Positions 26,223 to 34,277 of a stretch of DNA of 41,554 nucleotides are shown one piece after another. The notes beneath the pieces were generated by a model, which worked only from the letters and a program-made list of their open reading frames with translations, made no database searches and was not told the origin of the DNA. This DNA is from JBBSOW01 sp038259365. Its GTDB lineage: Bacteria > Actinomycetota > Actinomycetes > Propionibacteriales > Propionibacteriaceae. Location: the NCBI GenBank assembly GCA_038259365.1, contig JBBSOW010000019.1, forward strand, positions 1-41,554, in the 5' to 3' direction. The translations under genes and the position numbers were made by a program. Each line of letters begins with the position of its first letter. Within the stretch, counting starts at the first letter, position 1.

Positions 26223-27122
26223 TCAGTTGTCGCGGGTTTCGCCCTCTTCTGGGAAGACCGCGTGGCCGCCGAACTGGTTTCTCATGGCGGCAACCATCTT
26301 CATGGCCAGGCTGTCCTCTTGCCGGGAGACGAACCGGGCGAACAGGGCCGCGCTGATGGCGGGCACGGGGACGGCCAGATCGACGGCGGCCTCGACGGTC
26401 CAGCGGCCTTCACCCGAATCCTCGGCGTAACCGCGGATCTCGTGCAGATCCCCGTCTTCCTTGAGCGCTGCGGCGGCCAGATCCAGCAGCCAGGACTTGA
26501 TGACGGTGCCCTCGCGCCACGAGTCGAACACCGCGGGGACGTCCTTCACCTCGTTCGCGGTCTGCAGCAGCTCCCAGCCTTCGGCGTAGGCCTGCATGAC
26601 GGCGTACTCGATGCCGTTGTGGACCATCTTCGCGAAGTGTCCCGCGCCCACCTCACCGGCGTGCACGAAACCGAACTCCCCCTCGGGCTTCAAGGTGTCG
26701 AAGATCGGCTGGGCGTGAGCCACGGCCTCGTCGGATCCCCCGCACATCAACGCGTAACCGTTCTTCAGGCCCCAAACTCCGCCCGAGACGCCGCAATCGA
26801 TGAACTCGATGCCCTTCTCGGCCACCTCTGCGGCGTTGGCCTGATCGTCGGTCCAGCGGCTGTTCCCGCCGTCGATGATGATGTCTCCCGAGGAAAGTTG
26901 CTCGGCCACCTCCTGGATAACCGACGCGGTCACCTTGCCGGACGGGACCATCACCCAGACGACCTTGGGAGAATCGGGGAGTTGGCTGACCATCTCGCCG
27001 ATATCGGCTGAATCGGAGAGTTCGGCGTTGTGGTCGTAGCCGATGACGGTGTGGCCATCCTTACGCAGCCGCTCGCGCATGTTGCCGCCCATCTTGCCTA
27101 GGCCGACGATTCCGATGTGCAT
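26223..27122 (-). CDS. gnd: 6-phosphogluconate dehydrogenase, decarboxylating (short form)
   Basis: A 299-residue NAD(P)-dependent enzyme of the oxidative pentose-phosphate pathway, converting 6-phosphogluconate to ribulose 5-phosphate and CO2. The Rossmann motif is 'GIVGLGKMGGNM' (residues 4-15). 'DGGNSRWTDD' and 'DCGVSGGVWGLKNG' are substrate-binding and signature segments, and 'GHFAKMVHNGIEYAVMQAYAEG' holds the catalytic Lys. The length is that of the shorter actinobacterial/Gram-positive Gnd type (YqeC-like) rather than the 470-residue form. It sits between recF and dnaN, as in many actinobacterial origin regions. Cofactor choice (NAD or NADP) cannot be settled by eye. Confidence 0.95.
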   Translation of the reverse strand: MHIGIVGLGKMGGNMRERLRKDGHTVIGYDHNAELSDSADIGEMVSQLPDSPKVVWVMVPSGKVTASVIQEVAEQLSSGDIIIDGGNSRWTDDQANAAEVAEKGIEFIDCGVSGGVWGLKNGYALMCGGSDEAVAHAQPIFDTLKPEGEFGFVHAGEVGAGHFAKMVHNGIEYAVMQAYAEGWELLQTANEVKDVPAVFDSWREGTVIKSWLLDLAAAALKEDGDLHEIRGYAEDSGEGRWTVEAAVDLAVPVPAISAALFARFVSRQEDSLAMKMVAAMRNQFGGHAVFPEEGETRDN

Positions 27123-27196
27123 AGCTTCCTCTTTCCGTAGCGGGGCGTGCTTCTAGCAGTTCGTGGTTCGGCTTGTCAACCGGGTCGGGCATGGCG

Positions 27197-28357
27197 TCAG
27201 CCCGGCAACCGCATGAGCATGATGACGTGGCGATAATCGGTGAGGGGTTCACCATCGAGCTCGGTCAGCGCGGTCAGCAGGCATGGCTTACCGGCCGCGG
27301 TGAACGCGAAGTTCACGTAGGGGGCGTCCAACGCCCCGAGCGCGTCGAGCAGGTACTGCGGGTTGAAGCCCGCCGCCGTCAACGACGGTTCGGCCGCGCC
27401 GTGCAGGTCGAGCACGGCCGGTAGGGCCTCGGAGGCCTGCGCTTGATCCCCGGTGGCTGCCTCCAGGGTGATCGTCTCGTCCCCGATCAGCATCCGCAGC
27501 GAGGTGTTGCGCTCGGCGACCAGCGCGACGCGCTTGGCGGCGTCGATGACGTCGTGGGTCTTGGCCCGCACCGTCAGGTTGGGCTGGATGCTCATGAGGT
27601 GGCGCACCTTGGGGAACTCGCCGTCGAGCAGGCGCGTGGTGGTCTGGCGTTGCCCGCCCGAGCCGGTGCCGCGGAACCCGATCAGGCCGTCTCCGCTGCT
27701 GCCCGCAGCCAAGCTGAGCGTGACCGTCTCACCGGCGGTGAGGGATTTGGCCGTCTCGTTGAGCACCTTGGCGGGTACGAGGGCCACCCCCGAGGCGTTG
27801 GTGGCCACCGGATTCCACGTCAGTTCTTTGAGGGCCATCCGGTAGCGGTCGGTGGCCAACAAGCTGACGGTGTCACCCTCGATCTCCATCCGCACGCCCG
27901 TGAAGACGGGCAACAGCTCGTCGCGGCCGGCGGCGATCACCACCTGGCTCACAGCGCTGGCGAAATCGGAACTGGCGATCCCACCGGTCTCCTCCGGCAT
28001 CGTAGGGAGCTGGGGGTAGTCCTCGACGGGCAGGGTCTGCAAGGTAAACCGGGCGCTACCGCACACCAACTCCATCCGGGAGGCTTCGGCGGTGATGTCC
28101 ACGGGCTTGTTCGGCAGGGACCGACAGATATCGGCCAACAACTTGCCCGACACCAAGACCTGGCCCTCGTCGCGGACCTCGGCGCCGACCTTGACCTGCG
28201 CCGAGGTCTCGTAGTCGAAGCAAGACAAGGTGACGCCGGCCGACTCCGCGCGGATCAACAACCCCGTCAAGATCGGTGCGCTGGGCCGGCTGGGCAGGCT
28301 ACGGGCAGCCCAGGCAACGGCTTCAGCAAGGACGTCTCGCTCAAGTCGAATCTTCAC
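27197..28357 (-). CDS. dnaN: DNA polymerase III beta sliding clamp
   Basis: A 386-residue beta clamp that encircles DNA and tethers polymerase. The three clamp domains follow in order. Recognisable segments are 'VAWAARSLPSRPSAPILTGLLI' area near the start, 'DYPQLP' in the first third and the C-terminal 'RHVIMLMRLPG', which lines the partner-binding pocket. The GTG at 28357 is chosen because GAGGAGAG lies six bases upstream and the clamp fold begins at 'VKIRLERDVL'. The open frame continues twelve codons further without a ribosome site. The stop lies 74 bases before gnd. Confidence 0.97.
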   Translation of the reverse strand: MKIRLERDVLAEAVAWAARSLPSRPSAPILTGLLIRAESAGVTLSCFDYETSAQVKVGAEVRDEGQVLVSGKLLADICRSLPNKPVDITAEASRMELVCGSARFTLQTLPVEDYPQLPTMPEETGGIASSDFASAVSQVVIAAGRDELLPVFTGVRMEIEGDTVSLLATDRYRMALKELTWNPVATNASGVALVPAKVLNETAKSLTAGETVTLSLAAGSSGDGLIGFRGTGSGGQRQTTTRLLDGEFPKVRHLMSIQPNLTVRAKTHDVIDAAKRVALVAERNTSLRMLIGDETITLEAATGDQAQASEALPAVLDLHGAAEPSLTAAGFNPQYLLDALGALDAPYVNFAFTAAGKPCLLTALTELDGEPLTDYRHVIMLMRLPG

Positions 28358-28545
28358 AGCTGCTCTCCTCTTGACTGGGTCCTGCTCTTGCATCGGGCCG
28401 CTTACTCAGGCCCGACGATCATATCCATGCTTGGCCTCTGGGCGGGAGATGCTTGCGTTCGGGTCCGCTCAAGTTGTGCACGATCGTGACTTTAGAAGCC
28501 TTTAACCAATTGTCTAGTCATCATCGTCATAGGGGTTGTGGATCC

Positions 28546-28554
28546 TGTGGATAA
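28546..28554 (-). promoter_or_regulatory. DnaA box, perfect consensus
   Basis: TGTGGATAA, the reverse of the TTATCCACA consensus, in the dnaA-dnaN interval. Confidence 0.85.
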
Positions 28555-28700
28555 CTGCCGTCTGACCTTGCCAAGAGCCGGTTCGACGCCGGACCGGGAT
28601 GTGTACAAGGTAAAACTACACGGGGAGGATTTGGGGACGGGGTGGCTTTGCGCCACATAACCCCACACCGGTGGTCGACGACCTGTGGACGATCTCGAAG

Positions 28701-28709
28701 TTATCCACA
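28701..28709 (+). promoter_or_regulatory. DnaA box, perfect consensus
   Basis: TTATCCACA, in opposite orientation to the box at 28546 and preceded nine bases earlier by the near-box TGTGGACGA. Confidence 0.85.
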
Positions 28710-28754
28710 GCCTCCTCCCCAGCTTGTGTAGGACGAAACGATGGAGATGACCCC

Positions 28755-30311
28755 TCAGCTCGCCTTGGAGGCCTGCTTGATGCGGTTGGTCAGCTCCGTT
28801 ACCTGGTTGAAGACGCTGCGTCGCTCCGAAAGCAGGCCCCGAATCTTGCGGTCTGCGTACATCACGGTGGTGTGATCGCGTCCGCCGAACTGCTGGCCGA
28901 TCTTGGGCAGCGACATATCGGTGAGCTCGCGGCACAGATACATGGCGATCTGGCGGGCCGTGACGAGCACATGGGTACGGCTCTGACCACAGATGTCCTC
29001 GGTGCTGAGCCCGAAGTAGGAAGCGGTTTGGGAGATGATGAGCCCCGAGCTGATCTCCGCCTTGCCGCCGTCGGGGATGAGGTCCTTCAAGACCACCTCC
29101 GCGAGCTGCATATCGACCACCTGCTTGTTCAGGCTGGCGAATGCCGTCACCCGGATAAGGGCTCCTTCGAGCTCGCGGATATTGGTCTGGATGCGGCTCG
29201 CGATGAACTCGAGGACCTCGGGGCCCGCGGTCAACCGCTCCTGGGACGCCTTCTTGCGTAGGATCGCGATGCGCGTTTCGAGGTCCGGGGGCTGGACATC
29301 GGTGATCAGGCCCCATTCGAAGCGGCTGCGCAGCCGCGGTTCCAACGCCTCCAACAGTTTTGGCGGGCGATCGGAGGTCATCACGATCTGTTTCTGGGCG
29401 TTGTGCAGCGTGTTGAAGGTGTGGAAGAACTCTTCCTGGGTCTGGATCTTGGACTCGAGGAACTGGATGTCGTCGATGAGCAAGACGTCCACGTCGCGAT
29501 ACGTGCGCCGGAATTGGGCCGTGCGGTTGTCCGAGATGGCGTTGATGAAGTCGTTGGTCAACTCCTCGGTGGAGACGTACTTGACCCGTACCCGGTCGTA
29601 GTAGTTGCGCACGTAGTGACCCAGAGCGTGCAGCAGATGGGTCTTGCCGAGCCCGGACTCCCCGTAGATCATCAGCGGGTTGTAGGCCTTGCCCGGCGCT
29701 TCGGCGACGGCGATGGCGGCCGCGTGGGCGAACCGGTTGGAGGACCCGATGACGAAATTCTCGAACGAGTATTTCGGGTTGAGCTTGCTGTCCACATCCT
29801 TGCGCGGCTGCGATGCTCCGCGGACCGGCTGGAAACTGCTCGGCGGTGCCCCCAGCGATGGGCCGCGGGCCCAGGAAGAGTCGGAGCCTGTGGATAACTC
29901 TGAGCCGTCCCCGGCGGGACCGACCTCTGCGAAGTCGTCTTCGGGGCTGGGTTGCAGATCGAGTTCGATGTCGGGATCGATGGTCAGCGCCAACCGCATG
30001 GGGCGAGAACAAAAGTCCGAGAGCAGTTCTTCGATCTGACTACGAAGTTTGGACTCCAGCCGAGCTCGGGTGAATTCGTTGGGAACGGCCACCATCATCG
30101 TGCTTTCGTGCACGGTAAGGGCTTTGGTGTTGGTCAACCAGGCCCGGTGGCTCGCGGGTGAGGCCCGTTGAACATGTTTCCAGGCGGAAATGAAATCGAG
30201 TTCACCGCGCTGCGAAGCGCCGCGATTCGGCAACGGCGAATCCGCAGAGGGTGACTGAGCCCTGGACTCTCTCGGTGCTAAAGACCCCGCGGGTCGATCC
30301 GGTTCGTTCAC
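28755..30311 (-). CDS. dnaA: Chromosomal replication initiator DnaA
   Basis: A 518-residue AAA+ initiator. Domain I (about 30-115, 'DFISAWKHVQRASPASHRAWL' area) contacts the helicase. A variable, acidic Ser/Pro-rich domain II follows (about 120-180). Domain III contains Walker A 'GESGLGKTHLL' and Walker B 'VLLIDDIQFLE'. Domain IV ends with the DNA-binding signature 'GGRDHTTVMYADRKI'. The GTG at 30311 is chosen because the conserved protein begins with 'NEPDRP'; the frame runs on for 74 codons without similarity or ribosome site. A perfect DnaA box lies inside its own coding sequence at 29889-29897. Confidence 0.98.
   Translation of the reverse strand: MNEPDRPAGSLAPRESRAQSPSADSPLPNRGASQRGELDFISAWKHVQRASPASHRAWLTNTKALTVHESTMMVAVPNEFTRARLESKLRSQIEELLSDFCSRPMRLALTIDPDIELDLQPSPEDDFAEVGPAGDGSELSTGSDSSWARGPSLGAPPSSFQPVRGASQPRKDVDSKLNPKYSFENFVIGSSNRFAHAAAIAVAEAPGKAYNPLMIYGESGLGKTHLLHALGHYVRNYYDRVRVKYVSTEELTNDFINAISDNRTAQFRRTYRDVDVLLIDDIQFLESKIQTQEEFFHTFNTLHNAQKQIVMTSDRPPKLLEALEPRLRSRFEWGLITDVQPPDLETRIAILRKKASQERLTAGPEVLEFIASRIQTNIRELEGALIRVTAFASLNKQVVDMQLAEVVLKDLIPDGGKAEISSGLIISQTASYFGLSTEDICGQSRTHVLVTARQIAMYLCRELTDMSLPKIGQQFGGRDHTTVMYADRKIRGLLSERRSVFNQVTELTNRIKQASKAS
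29889..29897 (-). promoter_or_regulatory. DnaA box inside the dnaA coding sequence
   Basis: A perfect TGTGGATAA within the domain II coding part of dnaA, about 400 bases from the start codon and 1.2 kb from the oriC boxes. It encodes part of 'SELSTGS'. It may be a chance match or an accessory DnaA site for autoregulation. Confidence 0.5.
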
Positions 30312-30555
30312 GTTGCTCGCAATCTGCCCAGACAGGAACTGAGGTAATCGTGTCTCGCCGAGTCGTTGGGCCCTGTAAGGAAGGGTAATCCACAAGGTTA
30401 TTAACAGGGGGTGGCATAACCCAAGTTGACCTTCGTGCGCCGACCAACGTGCTCGTCGGCGAAGGAGGCGACCCAAGCCCATTAAACCCCACAATGCAGT
30501 AGTTTGCGGCGTGTCGGGTGGACGAAGCCGCAAAAGAACCCCGGGTTGACGATGT
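30312..30555. promoter_or_regulatory. dnaA upstream region with degenerate DnaA boxes
   Basis: Leader and promoter region of dnaA. It contains TAATCCACA at 30386-30394 (one mismatch to the DnaA box) and TTATTAACA at 30398-30406 (two mismatches). The reverse of the latter contains TAATAA, a fair -10 for dnaA. Overlap of DnaA boxes and promoter would fit autoregulation by DnaA (known for the family; inferred here). No gene is seen. Confidence 0.45.
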
Positions 30556-30584
30556 TTGACCCCTCAGCACCCACCGAGTATCGT
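30556..30584 (+). promoter_or_regulatory. Candidate rpmH promoter
   Basis: TTGACC (30556-30561), a 17-base spacer and TATCGT (30579-30584), pointing at rpmH, whose start lies 130 bases downstream. A second TTGACG sits ten bases upstream. Sequence match only. Confidence 0.4.
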
Positions 30585-30713
30585 GGATTGGTCGCTGCCG
30601 TCAGCGGACTCAACAGCGCAAGCGCAGGCTGAACGGCTGTTTGCGGTGTCACCTGGCGCCGATTGAGCGTACGAAAACGACTTTCCCAAGTTAACGAGAT
30701 TTCGGAGTTACCC

Positions 30714-30851
30714 GTGAGCAAGCGCACTTTCCAGCCGAGCAACCGGCGCCGCAGCCGCACCCATGGCTTCCGTCTACGGATGCGCACGCGCGCCGGGCGA
30801 GCCATCTTGTCTGCTCGCCGACGCAAGGGTCGCGCCGAGCTGGCCGGCTGA
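30714..30851 (+). CDS. rpmH: 50S ribosomal protein L34
   Basis: A 45-residue basic protein, 'SKRTFQPSNRRRSRTHGFRL' onward, nearly identical to actinobacterial L34 and ending 'RKGRAELAG'. It binds 23S rRNA in the large subunit. The GTG start has GGAG six bases upstream. It is the first gene of the rightward rpmH-rnpA-yidD-yidC-jag-rsmG run, 13 bases before rnpA. Confidence 0.98.
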   Translation: MSKRTFQPSNRRRSRTHGFRLRMRTRAGRAILSARRRKGRAELAG

Positions 30852-30864
30852 TCAGCCGCCTCTC

Positions 30865-31245
30865 ATGCTGCCCGACGTCCAACGGATGCGAACGTCTGGG
30901 GATTTCACTGCCACCATGCGCACGGGCGTTCGCGTCTCGCGCTCCTGTCTGGTCGTGCACGCGCGCACGGCGGAGCCACCAACCCGGGTCGGGTTGGTAG
31001 TGTCGAAGGCGGTGGGGAACGCCGTGGTCCGTAACCGCGTCAAGCGACGCCTGAGGCACTCCCTGCGCAGCGTGCTGGAGGCCGGACTCGTCGGCGATGC
31101 TGCGACACCCAGTCTTCGGGTGGTCGTGCGGGCGCTACCGCGCTCGGCCGAGGCCAGTTTCGCCGATCTCGACCGCGAGGTGAGCGCCGCTTGGCGGCAG
31201 GCCGGCCAAAAGCTGCTAGCCCGAGCCGGCGGAGGTCATCAATGA
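30865..31245 (+). CDS. rnpA: Ribonuclease P protein component
   Basis: A 126-residue basic protein that supports the RNA subunit of RNase P in maturing tRNA 5' ends. The RNR signature is 'GNAVVRNRVKRRLRHSLR' (about residues 55-72), and 'MLPDVQRMRTSGDFTATM' is the usual N-terminus, fixing the start at the ATG 30865. The open frame extends upstream into rpmH in another frame but without similarity. The TGA overlaps the yidD ATG (ATGA), so the two are coupled. Confidence 0.96.
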   Translation: MLPDVQRMRTSGDFTATMRTGVRVSRSCLVVHARTAEPPTRVGLVVSKAVGNAVVRNRVKRRLRHSLRSVLEAGLVGDAATPSLRVVVRALPRSAEASFADLDREVSAAWRQAGQKLLARAGGGHQ

Positions 31246-31589
31246 GGACGCTGGTCATTGCGGTCCTCAAGCTGTACCGACTCGTCGTGTCACCGCTATA
31301 CGGCAACGTGTGTCGCTATTACCCCTCCTGCTCGGCCTACGCGTTGGAAGCCGTGCAGGTGCACGGGGCCGTCAAGGGAGGTGCTCTCGGCGCTCGCCGC
31401 CTCAGCCGCTGCCACCCCTGGAACCCCGGCGGCTACGACCCGGTGCCGGGCACGGCTGCCGCGAGGGAGTGGCTGGCCGAGCAGGCGATGAAGCTCTCGG
31501 GCCAGCCCGACCACGGCTCACCAGAGAGCCCCCGCGATTTTGAAACCGATAGTGCGCCACCTGGCCACGCAACGAGGTGTATGAGTTGA
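31242..31589 (+). CDS. yidD: Membrane protein insertion efficiency factor YidD
   Basis: A 115-residue member of the YidD family with the conserved core 'LYRLVVSPLYGNVCRYYPSC' and 'RLSRCHPWNPGGYDPVP', including the three conserved Cys. YidD assists YidC-dependent insertion at the inner face of the membrane. The ATG at 31242 overlaps the rnpA stop and has GGAGG a few bases upstream. The C-terminal 35 residues are hydrophilic and family-variable. It overlaps the yidC start. Confidence 0.95.
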   Translation: MRTLVIAVLKLYRLVVSPLYGNVCRYYPSCSAYALEAVQVHGAVKGGALGARRLSRCHPWNPGGYDPVPGTAAAREWLAEQAMKLSGQPDHGSPESPRDFETDSAPPGHATRCMS

Positions 31590-32743
31590 TTGAGACGTTG
31601 TTGACCCAGCTACCGCTGCTGGTGCCGATGGGTATCGGTAGTTGGTTCATGGAGGCGGCCAGCACCGTCATCCAGCCGCTGTACTGGGCCGTGTCGGGGC
31701 TCTTGGTGCTGTTTCACAACCTGTGGTCGCCGCTCATGGGTCCCGATTCGGGCTGGACCTGGGTTCTGAGCATCATCTCCTTGACCGTGGTCATCCGGAC
31801 GCTGACGATTCCGCTGTTCGTCAAGACCATCAAATCCTCGCGCAACATGCAGCTGGTGCAGCCCAAGGTCCGTGAGCTGCAGAAGAAGTACGGCCACGAT
31901 CGGGAGCGCCTGGGTCAAGAGACCATGAAGCTGTACCGCGAAGAGGGCGTCAATCCCATGGCCTCTTGTGGGCCACTGCTCCTGCAGATGCCGATCTTTT
32001 TGGCGCTGTTCCGGGTTCTCGACGGTGCCGCGCGGAATATTGCCCGCGGGACGTTCCTGAAATCCAACCCCGAGTTGGTCACCTCCCTTCGAGAGGGCCG
32101 CATCTTCGGGGCTCGCATTTCCGACACCTTCTTGCCGCTGACGAACTTCGGCAGCGTGCAGATCGTCACGATGATCCTCACCATCCTCATGGTGGGATTG
32201 ACCTTCATCACTCAGCTTCAGTTGACGCGAAAGAACATGCCACCGGACGCTCTGACCGGGCCGATGGCGCAACAGCAGAAGGTGATGCTGTACGTCTTCC
32301 CGCTGATCTTCGGCATCTCGGGGGTGTACTTCCCGCTCGGTGTGCTCATCTATATGGTGACCACCACGTTGTGGACGATGGCTCAGCAGATCTACATCAT
32401 CCGCAAAAGCCCCTCCCCCGGCACGCCGGCTTACGAGGCCTGGGAAGCACGGATGATCGAGAAGGGCCGCGATCCGGTAGCGGAGGCGGTCAAGCGCAAC
32501 GCCCGCGGCAAAAAGAAGATCGCGCCGAGCGCAACGAGCAACGGAAACGGTACGGCGACGGTGGCGCGCGGATCGGGCAACGGCCAGATCAAGCCTGCGA
32601 CGAAGACCAATGGCGCGAGTCCGGCCGGGACCGCGGGATCGAATGGCGAGGCAGGACCCGCAGCGTCGAACCAACCTCCCCGCGTGCAACGTCAACAACC
32701 TACGCGGCAGACCCGCTCCAAACGCCAGCCGCCAAAGAACTGA
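31586..32743 (+). CDS. yidC: Membrane protein insertase YidC
   Basis: A YidC/Oxa1 insertase of about 385 residues with five expected membrane segments: one near the N-terminus ('PLYWAVSGLLVLFHNLW'), then around 'VLSIISLTVVIRTLTIPLF', 'LLLQMPIFLALFRVL', 'IVTMILTILMVGLTFITQL' shortened, and 'YFPLGVLIYMVTTTLW'. The conserved cytoplasmic hairpin reads 'PKVRELQKKYGHDRERLGQE', and the substrate-groove Arg is in 'TVVIRTL'. The C-terminal 90 residues are basic and rich in Asn, Gly and Ala. I favour TTG 31586, which overlaps the yidD stop as TTGA and has GAGGTG six bases upstream. A GTG at 31577 would add three residues. Confidence 0.95.
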   Translation: MIETLLTQLPLLVPMGIGSWFMEAASTVIQPLYWAVSGLLVLFHNLWSPLMGPDSGWTWVLSIISLTVVIRTLTIPLFVKTIKSSRNMQLVQPKVRELQKKYGHDRERLGQETMKLYREEGVNPMASCGPLLLQMPIFLALFRVLDGAARNIARGTFLKSNPELVTSLREGRIFGARISDTFLPLTNFGSVQIVTMILTILMVGLTFITQLQLTRKNMPPDALTGPMAQQQKVMLYVFPLIFGISGVYFPLGVLIYMVTTTLWTMAQQIYIIRKSPSPGTPAYEAWEARMIEKGRDPVAEAVKRNARGKKKIAPSATSNGNGTATVARGSGNGQIKPATKTNGASPAGTAGSNGEAGPAASNQPPRVQRQQPTRQTRSKRQPPKN

Positions 32744-32877
32744 CCAACCGCTGAAGGTCGGAGTACTGATCTACCCGTCACGGCGCCGCGGCAGGCCGCG
32801 CGCCGCCTACTTTCGTCAACCACTCGACGGCCGGGTAAGCCGAACAAGTTTACCTGGCCTAGAAGGAGCACCCGATA

Positions 32878-33525
32878 GTGAGTGAGAACAACGCCGCAGG
32901 GGACGCCGAGCAAGATCTCGTCGCCGTCGACAACGTGGAAGGACCGGCAGGTGAAATCGCGCCGCAGACGCCGTTGAACGGCACGACGGAGGCAGTGGTG
33001 AGCGATTCCGACGTCGCCAACCCCGCCGAGGGGGATCCCGAGGCTGGGTCCGAGCAGCAAAGCGAGAGTGGCGGCTCTGTTCTCGACAACGAGGGCGAGA
33101 TCGCGGCCGACTACCTTGAGGAGCTGTTGGACATCGCCGATCTGGACGGCGACATCGACACCTACGTCGAGGGTGGTCGTGCGCATGTCTCGATCGTCAC
33201 CGAAGCGAATGTCCTCGTGGGCAACGATGGAGAGGTCCTCGATGCGCTCCAGGAACTCGTGCGGCTGGCCGTCATGACCGAAAGTGGGCATCGCTCCCGA
33301 CTCATGTTGGATGTCGCGGGCCACCGCGACCGTCGTCGCAAGGAGTTGCAGGAGCTAGCCGCAGACGCCGCCGAAGAGGTGCGGTCTAGTGGCGAGCCGA
33401 CTCGGCTCGCCCCCATGAACCCCTTCGAGCGCAAGATCGTGCACGACGCGATTGCGGCCGCGGGGCTGAACAGCGAATCCGAGGGTGAGGAACCACAGCG
33501 GCGAGTTGTCGTTCAACCGGCATGA
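32878..33525 (+). CDS. jag: KH-R3H single-stranded nucleic-acid-binding protein Jag/KhpB
   Basis: A 215-residue protein. The first 75 residues are acidic and disordered. A KH domain follows ('EGEIAADYLEELLDIADLDG', about 70-155, with 'GNDGEVLDALQELVRLAV' as the GxxG loop area). An R3H domain comes next ('RRKELQELAADAAEEV', 'LAPMNPFERKIVHDAI', about 158-205). Jag binds RNA and is linked to cell-wall growth control in Gram-positives. The GTG start has AAGGAG upstream. The stop overlaps the rsmG ATG. The 134 bases before it carry no gene. Confidence 0.93.
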   Translation: MSENNAAGDAEQDLVAVDNVEGPAGEIAPQTPLNGTTEAVVSDSDVANPAEGDPEAGSEQQSESGGSVLDNEGEIAADYLEELLDIADLDGDIDTYVEGGRAHVSIVTEANVLVGNDGEVLDALQELVRLAVMTESGHRSRLMLDVAGHRDRRRKELQELAADAAEEVRSSGEPTRLAPMNPFERKIVHDAIAAAGLNSESEGEEPQRRVVVQPA

Positions 33526-34214
33526 GCGAGGTGGGCGGCCTGGACGGTCTCGTGGACGGTGATGAGGACCACGCCGGTGGCGACGAGCCTTGGGTAGGTG
33601 AGTCGATAGATCGCGTCGTGCTGTCTGCGGTGTTCGGGTCGAACCTGAAGCGGGTCGAGCGTTACGCCTCCATGCTCGCCGGACGGGGCACGGACTGGGG
33701 TCTCATTGGTCCTCGGGAGGTGGGACGGTTGTGGAGCCGGCACATCTTGAACTCGGTGGCCACCGCGGACCTGATTGCCGCGGGATCGTCGGTGGTTGAC
33801 GTGGGATCGGGTGCCGGGTTGCCGGGATTGCCACTAGCGCTGGCCCGCCCCGACCTGAGCGTGACGCTGCTGGAACCGCAGGAGCGCCGGCACGAGTTCC
33901 TGCGGGTGGCCGTCGACGAACTCGATCTCGCGGATCGGGTGCGGCTGGTAAAGTCCCGCTCCGAAGAGCACCGCGACCAATTCGACGTGGTGACCTCGCG
34001 GGCGGTTGCGCCCCTTCCGCGGTTGCTGCGGGAGCAGTGGCACCTCCGTTCTAGCGGGGGAATGCTGCTCGCCATCAAAGGTGCCTCAGCCGCCAGCGAA
34101 CTGGCGAAGGCGAAGCCGGAACTGGCCAAGCGGAAGGCCCAGGCTGAGGTGTTGCGGGTGCGCGCCCACCCTCGCGCGGAGCCCACCAGCGTCGTGAGGG
34201 TGCGCGGCAGATAA
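33522..34214 (+). CDS. rsmG: 16S rRNA (guanine527-N7)-methyltransferase RsmG (GidB)
   Basis: A 230-residue S-adenosylmethionine-dependent methyltransferase. The SAM-binding motif is 'VVDVGSGAGLPGLPLALARP', preceded by 'LWSRHILNSV', the family signature, and followed by 'VTLLEPQERRHEFLR' and 'DVVTSRAVAPLPRLL'. It methylates G527 of 16S rRNA; loss confers low-level streptomycin resistance in other species. The N-terminal 25 residues are an acidic extension. The ATG overlaps the jag stop (ATGA). Confidence 0.96.
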   Translation: MSEVGGLDGLVDGDEDHAGGDEPWVGESIDRVVLSAVFGSNLKRVERYASMLAGRGTDWGLIGPREVGRLWSRHILNSVATADLIAAGSSVVDVGSGAGLPGLPLALARPDLSVTLLEPQERRHEFLRVAVDELDLADRVRLVKSRSEEHRDQFDVVTSRAVAPLPRLLREQWHLRSSGGMLLAIKGASAASELAKAKPELAKRKAQAEVLRVRAHPRAEPTSVVRVRGR

Positions 34215-34264
34215 CCCGCTTGTCGACATCGCCATCTGTGGCCGAAGTCGGTGCCCGTTGCCGG

Positions 34265-34270
34265 TAGGGT
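34265..34270 (+). promoter_or_regulatory. Candidate -10 box of a leaderless parA transcript
   Basis: TAGGGT, a common actinobacterial -10 hexamer, ends seven bases before the GTG at 34278. That spacing would place transcription start at the start codon. No good -35 is seen. Confidence 0.45.
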
Positions 34271-34277
34271 TGGGGCG

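Larger units (their letters stand above)
28358..28754. other. Chromosomal replication origin (oriC)
   Basis: A 397-base non-coding interval between dnaA and dnaN, the usual oriC place in actinobacteria. It contains two perfect DnaA boxes (28546-28554 and 28701-28709) and several one-mismatch forms: TGTGTACAA at 28600-28608 and TGTGGACGA at 28684-28692, plus TGTGGATCC at 28537-28545. The stretch about 28483-28530 is noticeably AT-richer ('CTTTAGAAGCCTTTAACCAA') and may be the unwinding element. The gene-strand switch around dnaA/rpmH agrees with replication starting here. Confidence 0.9.
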
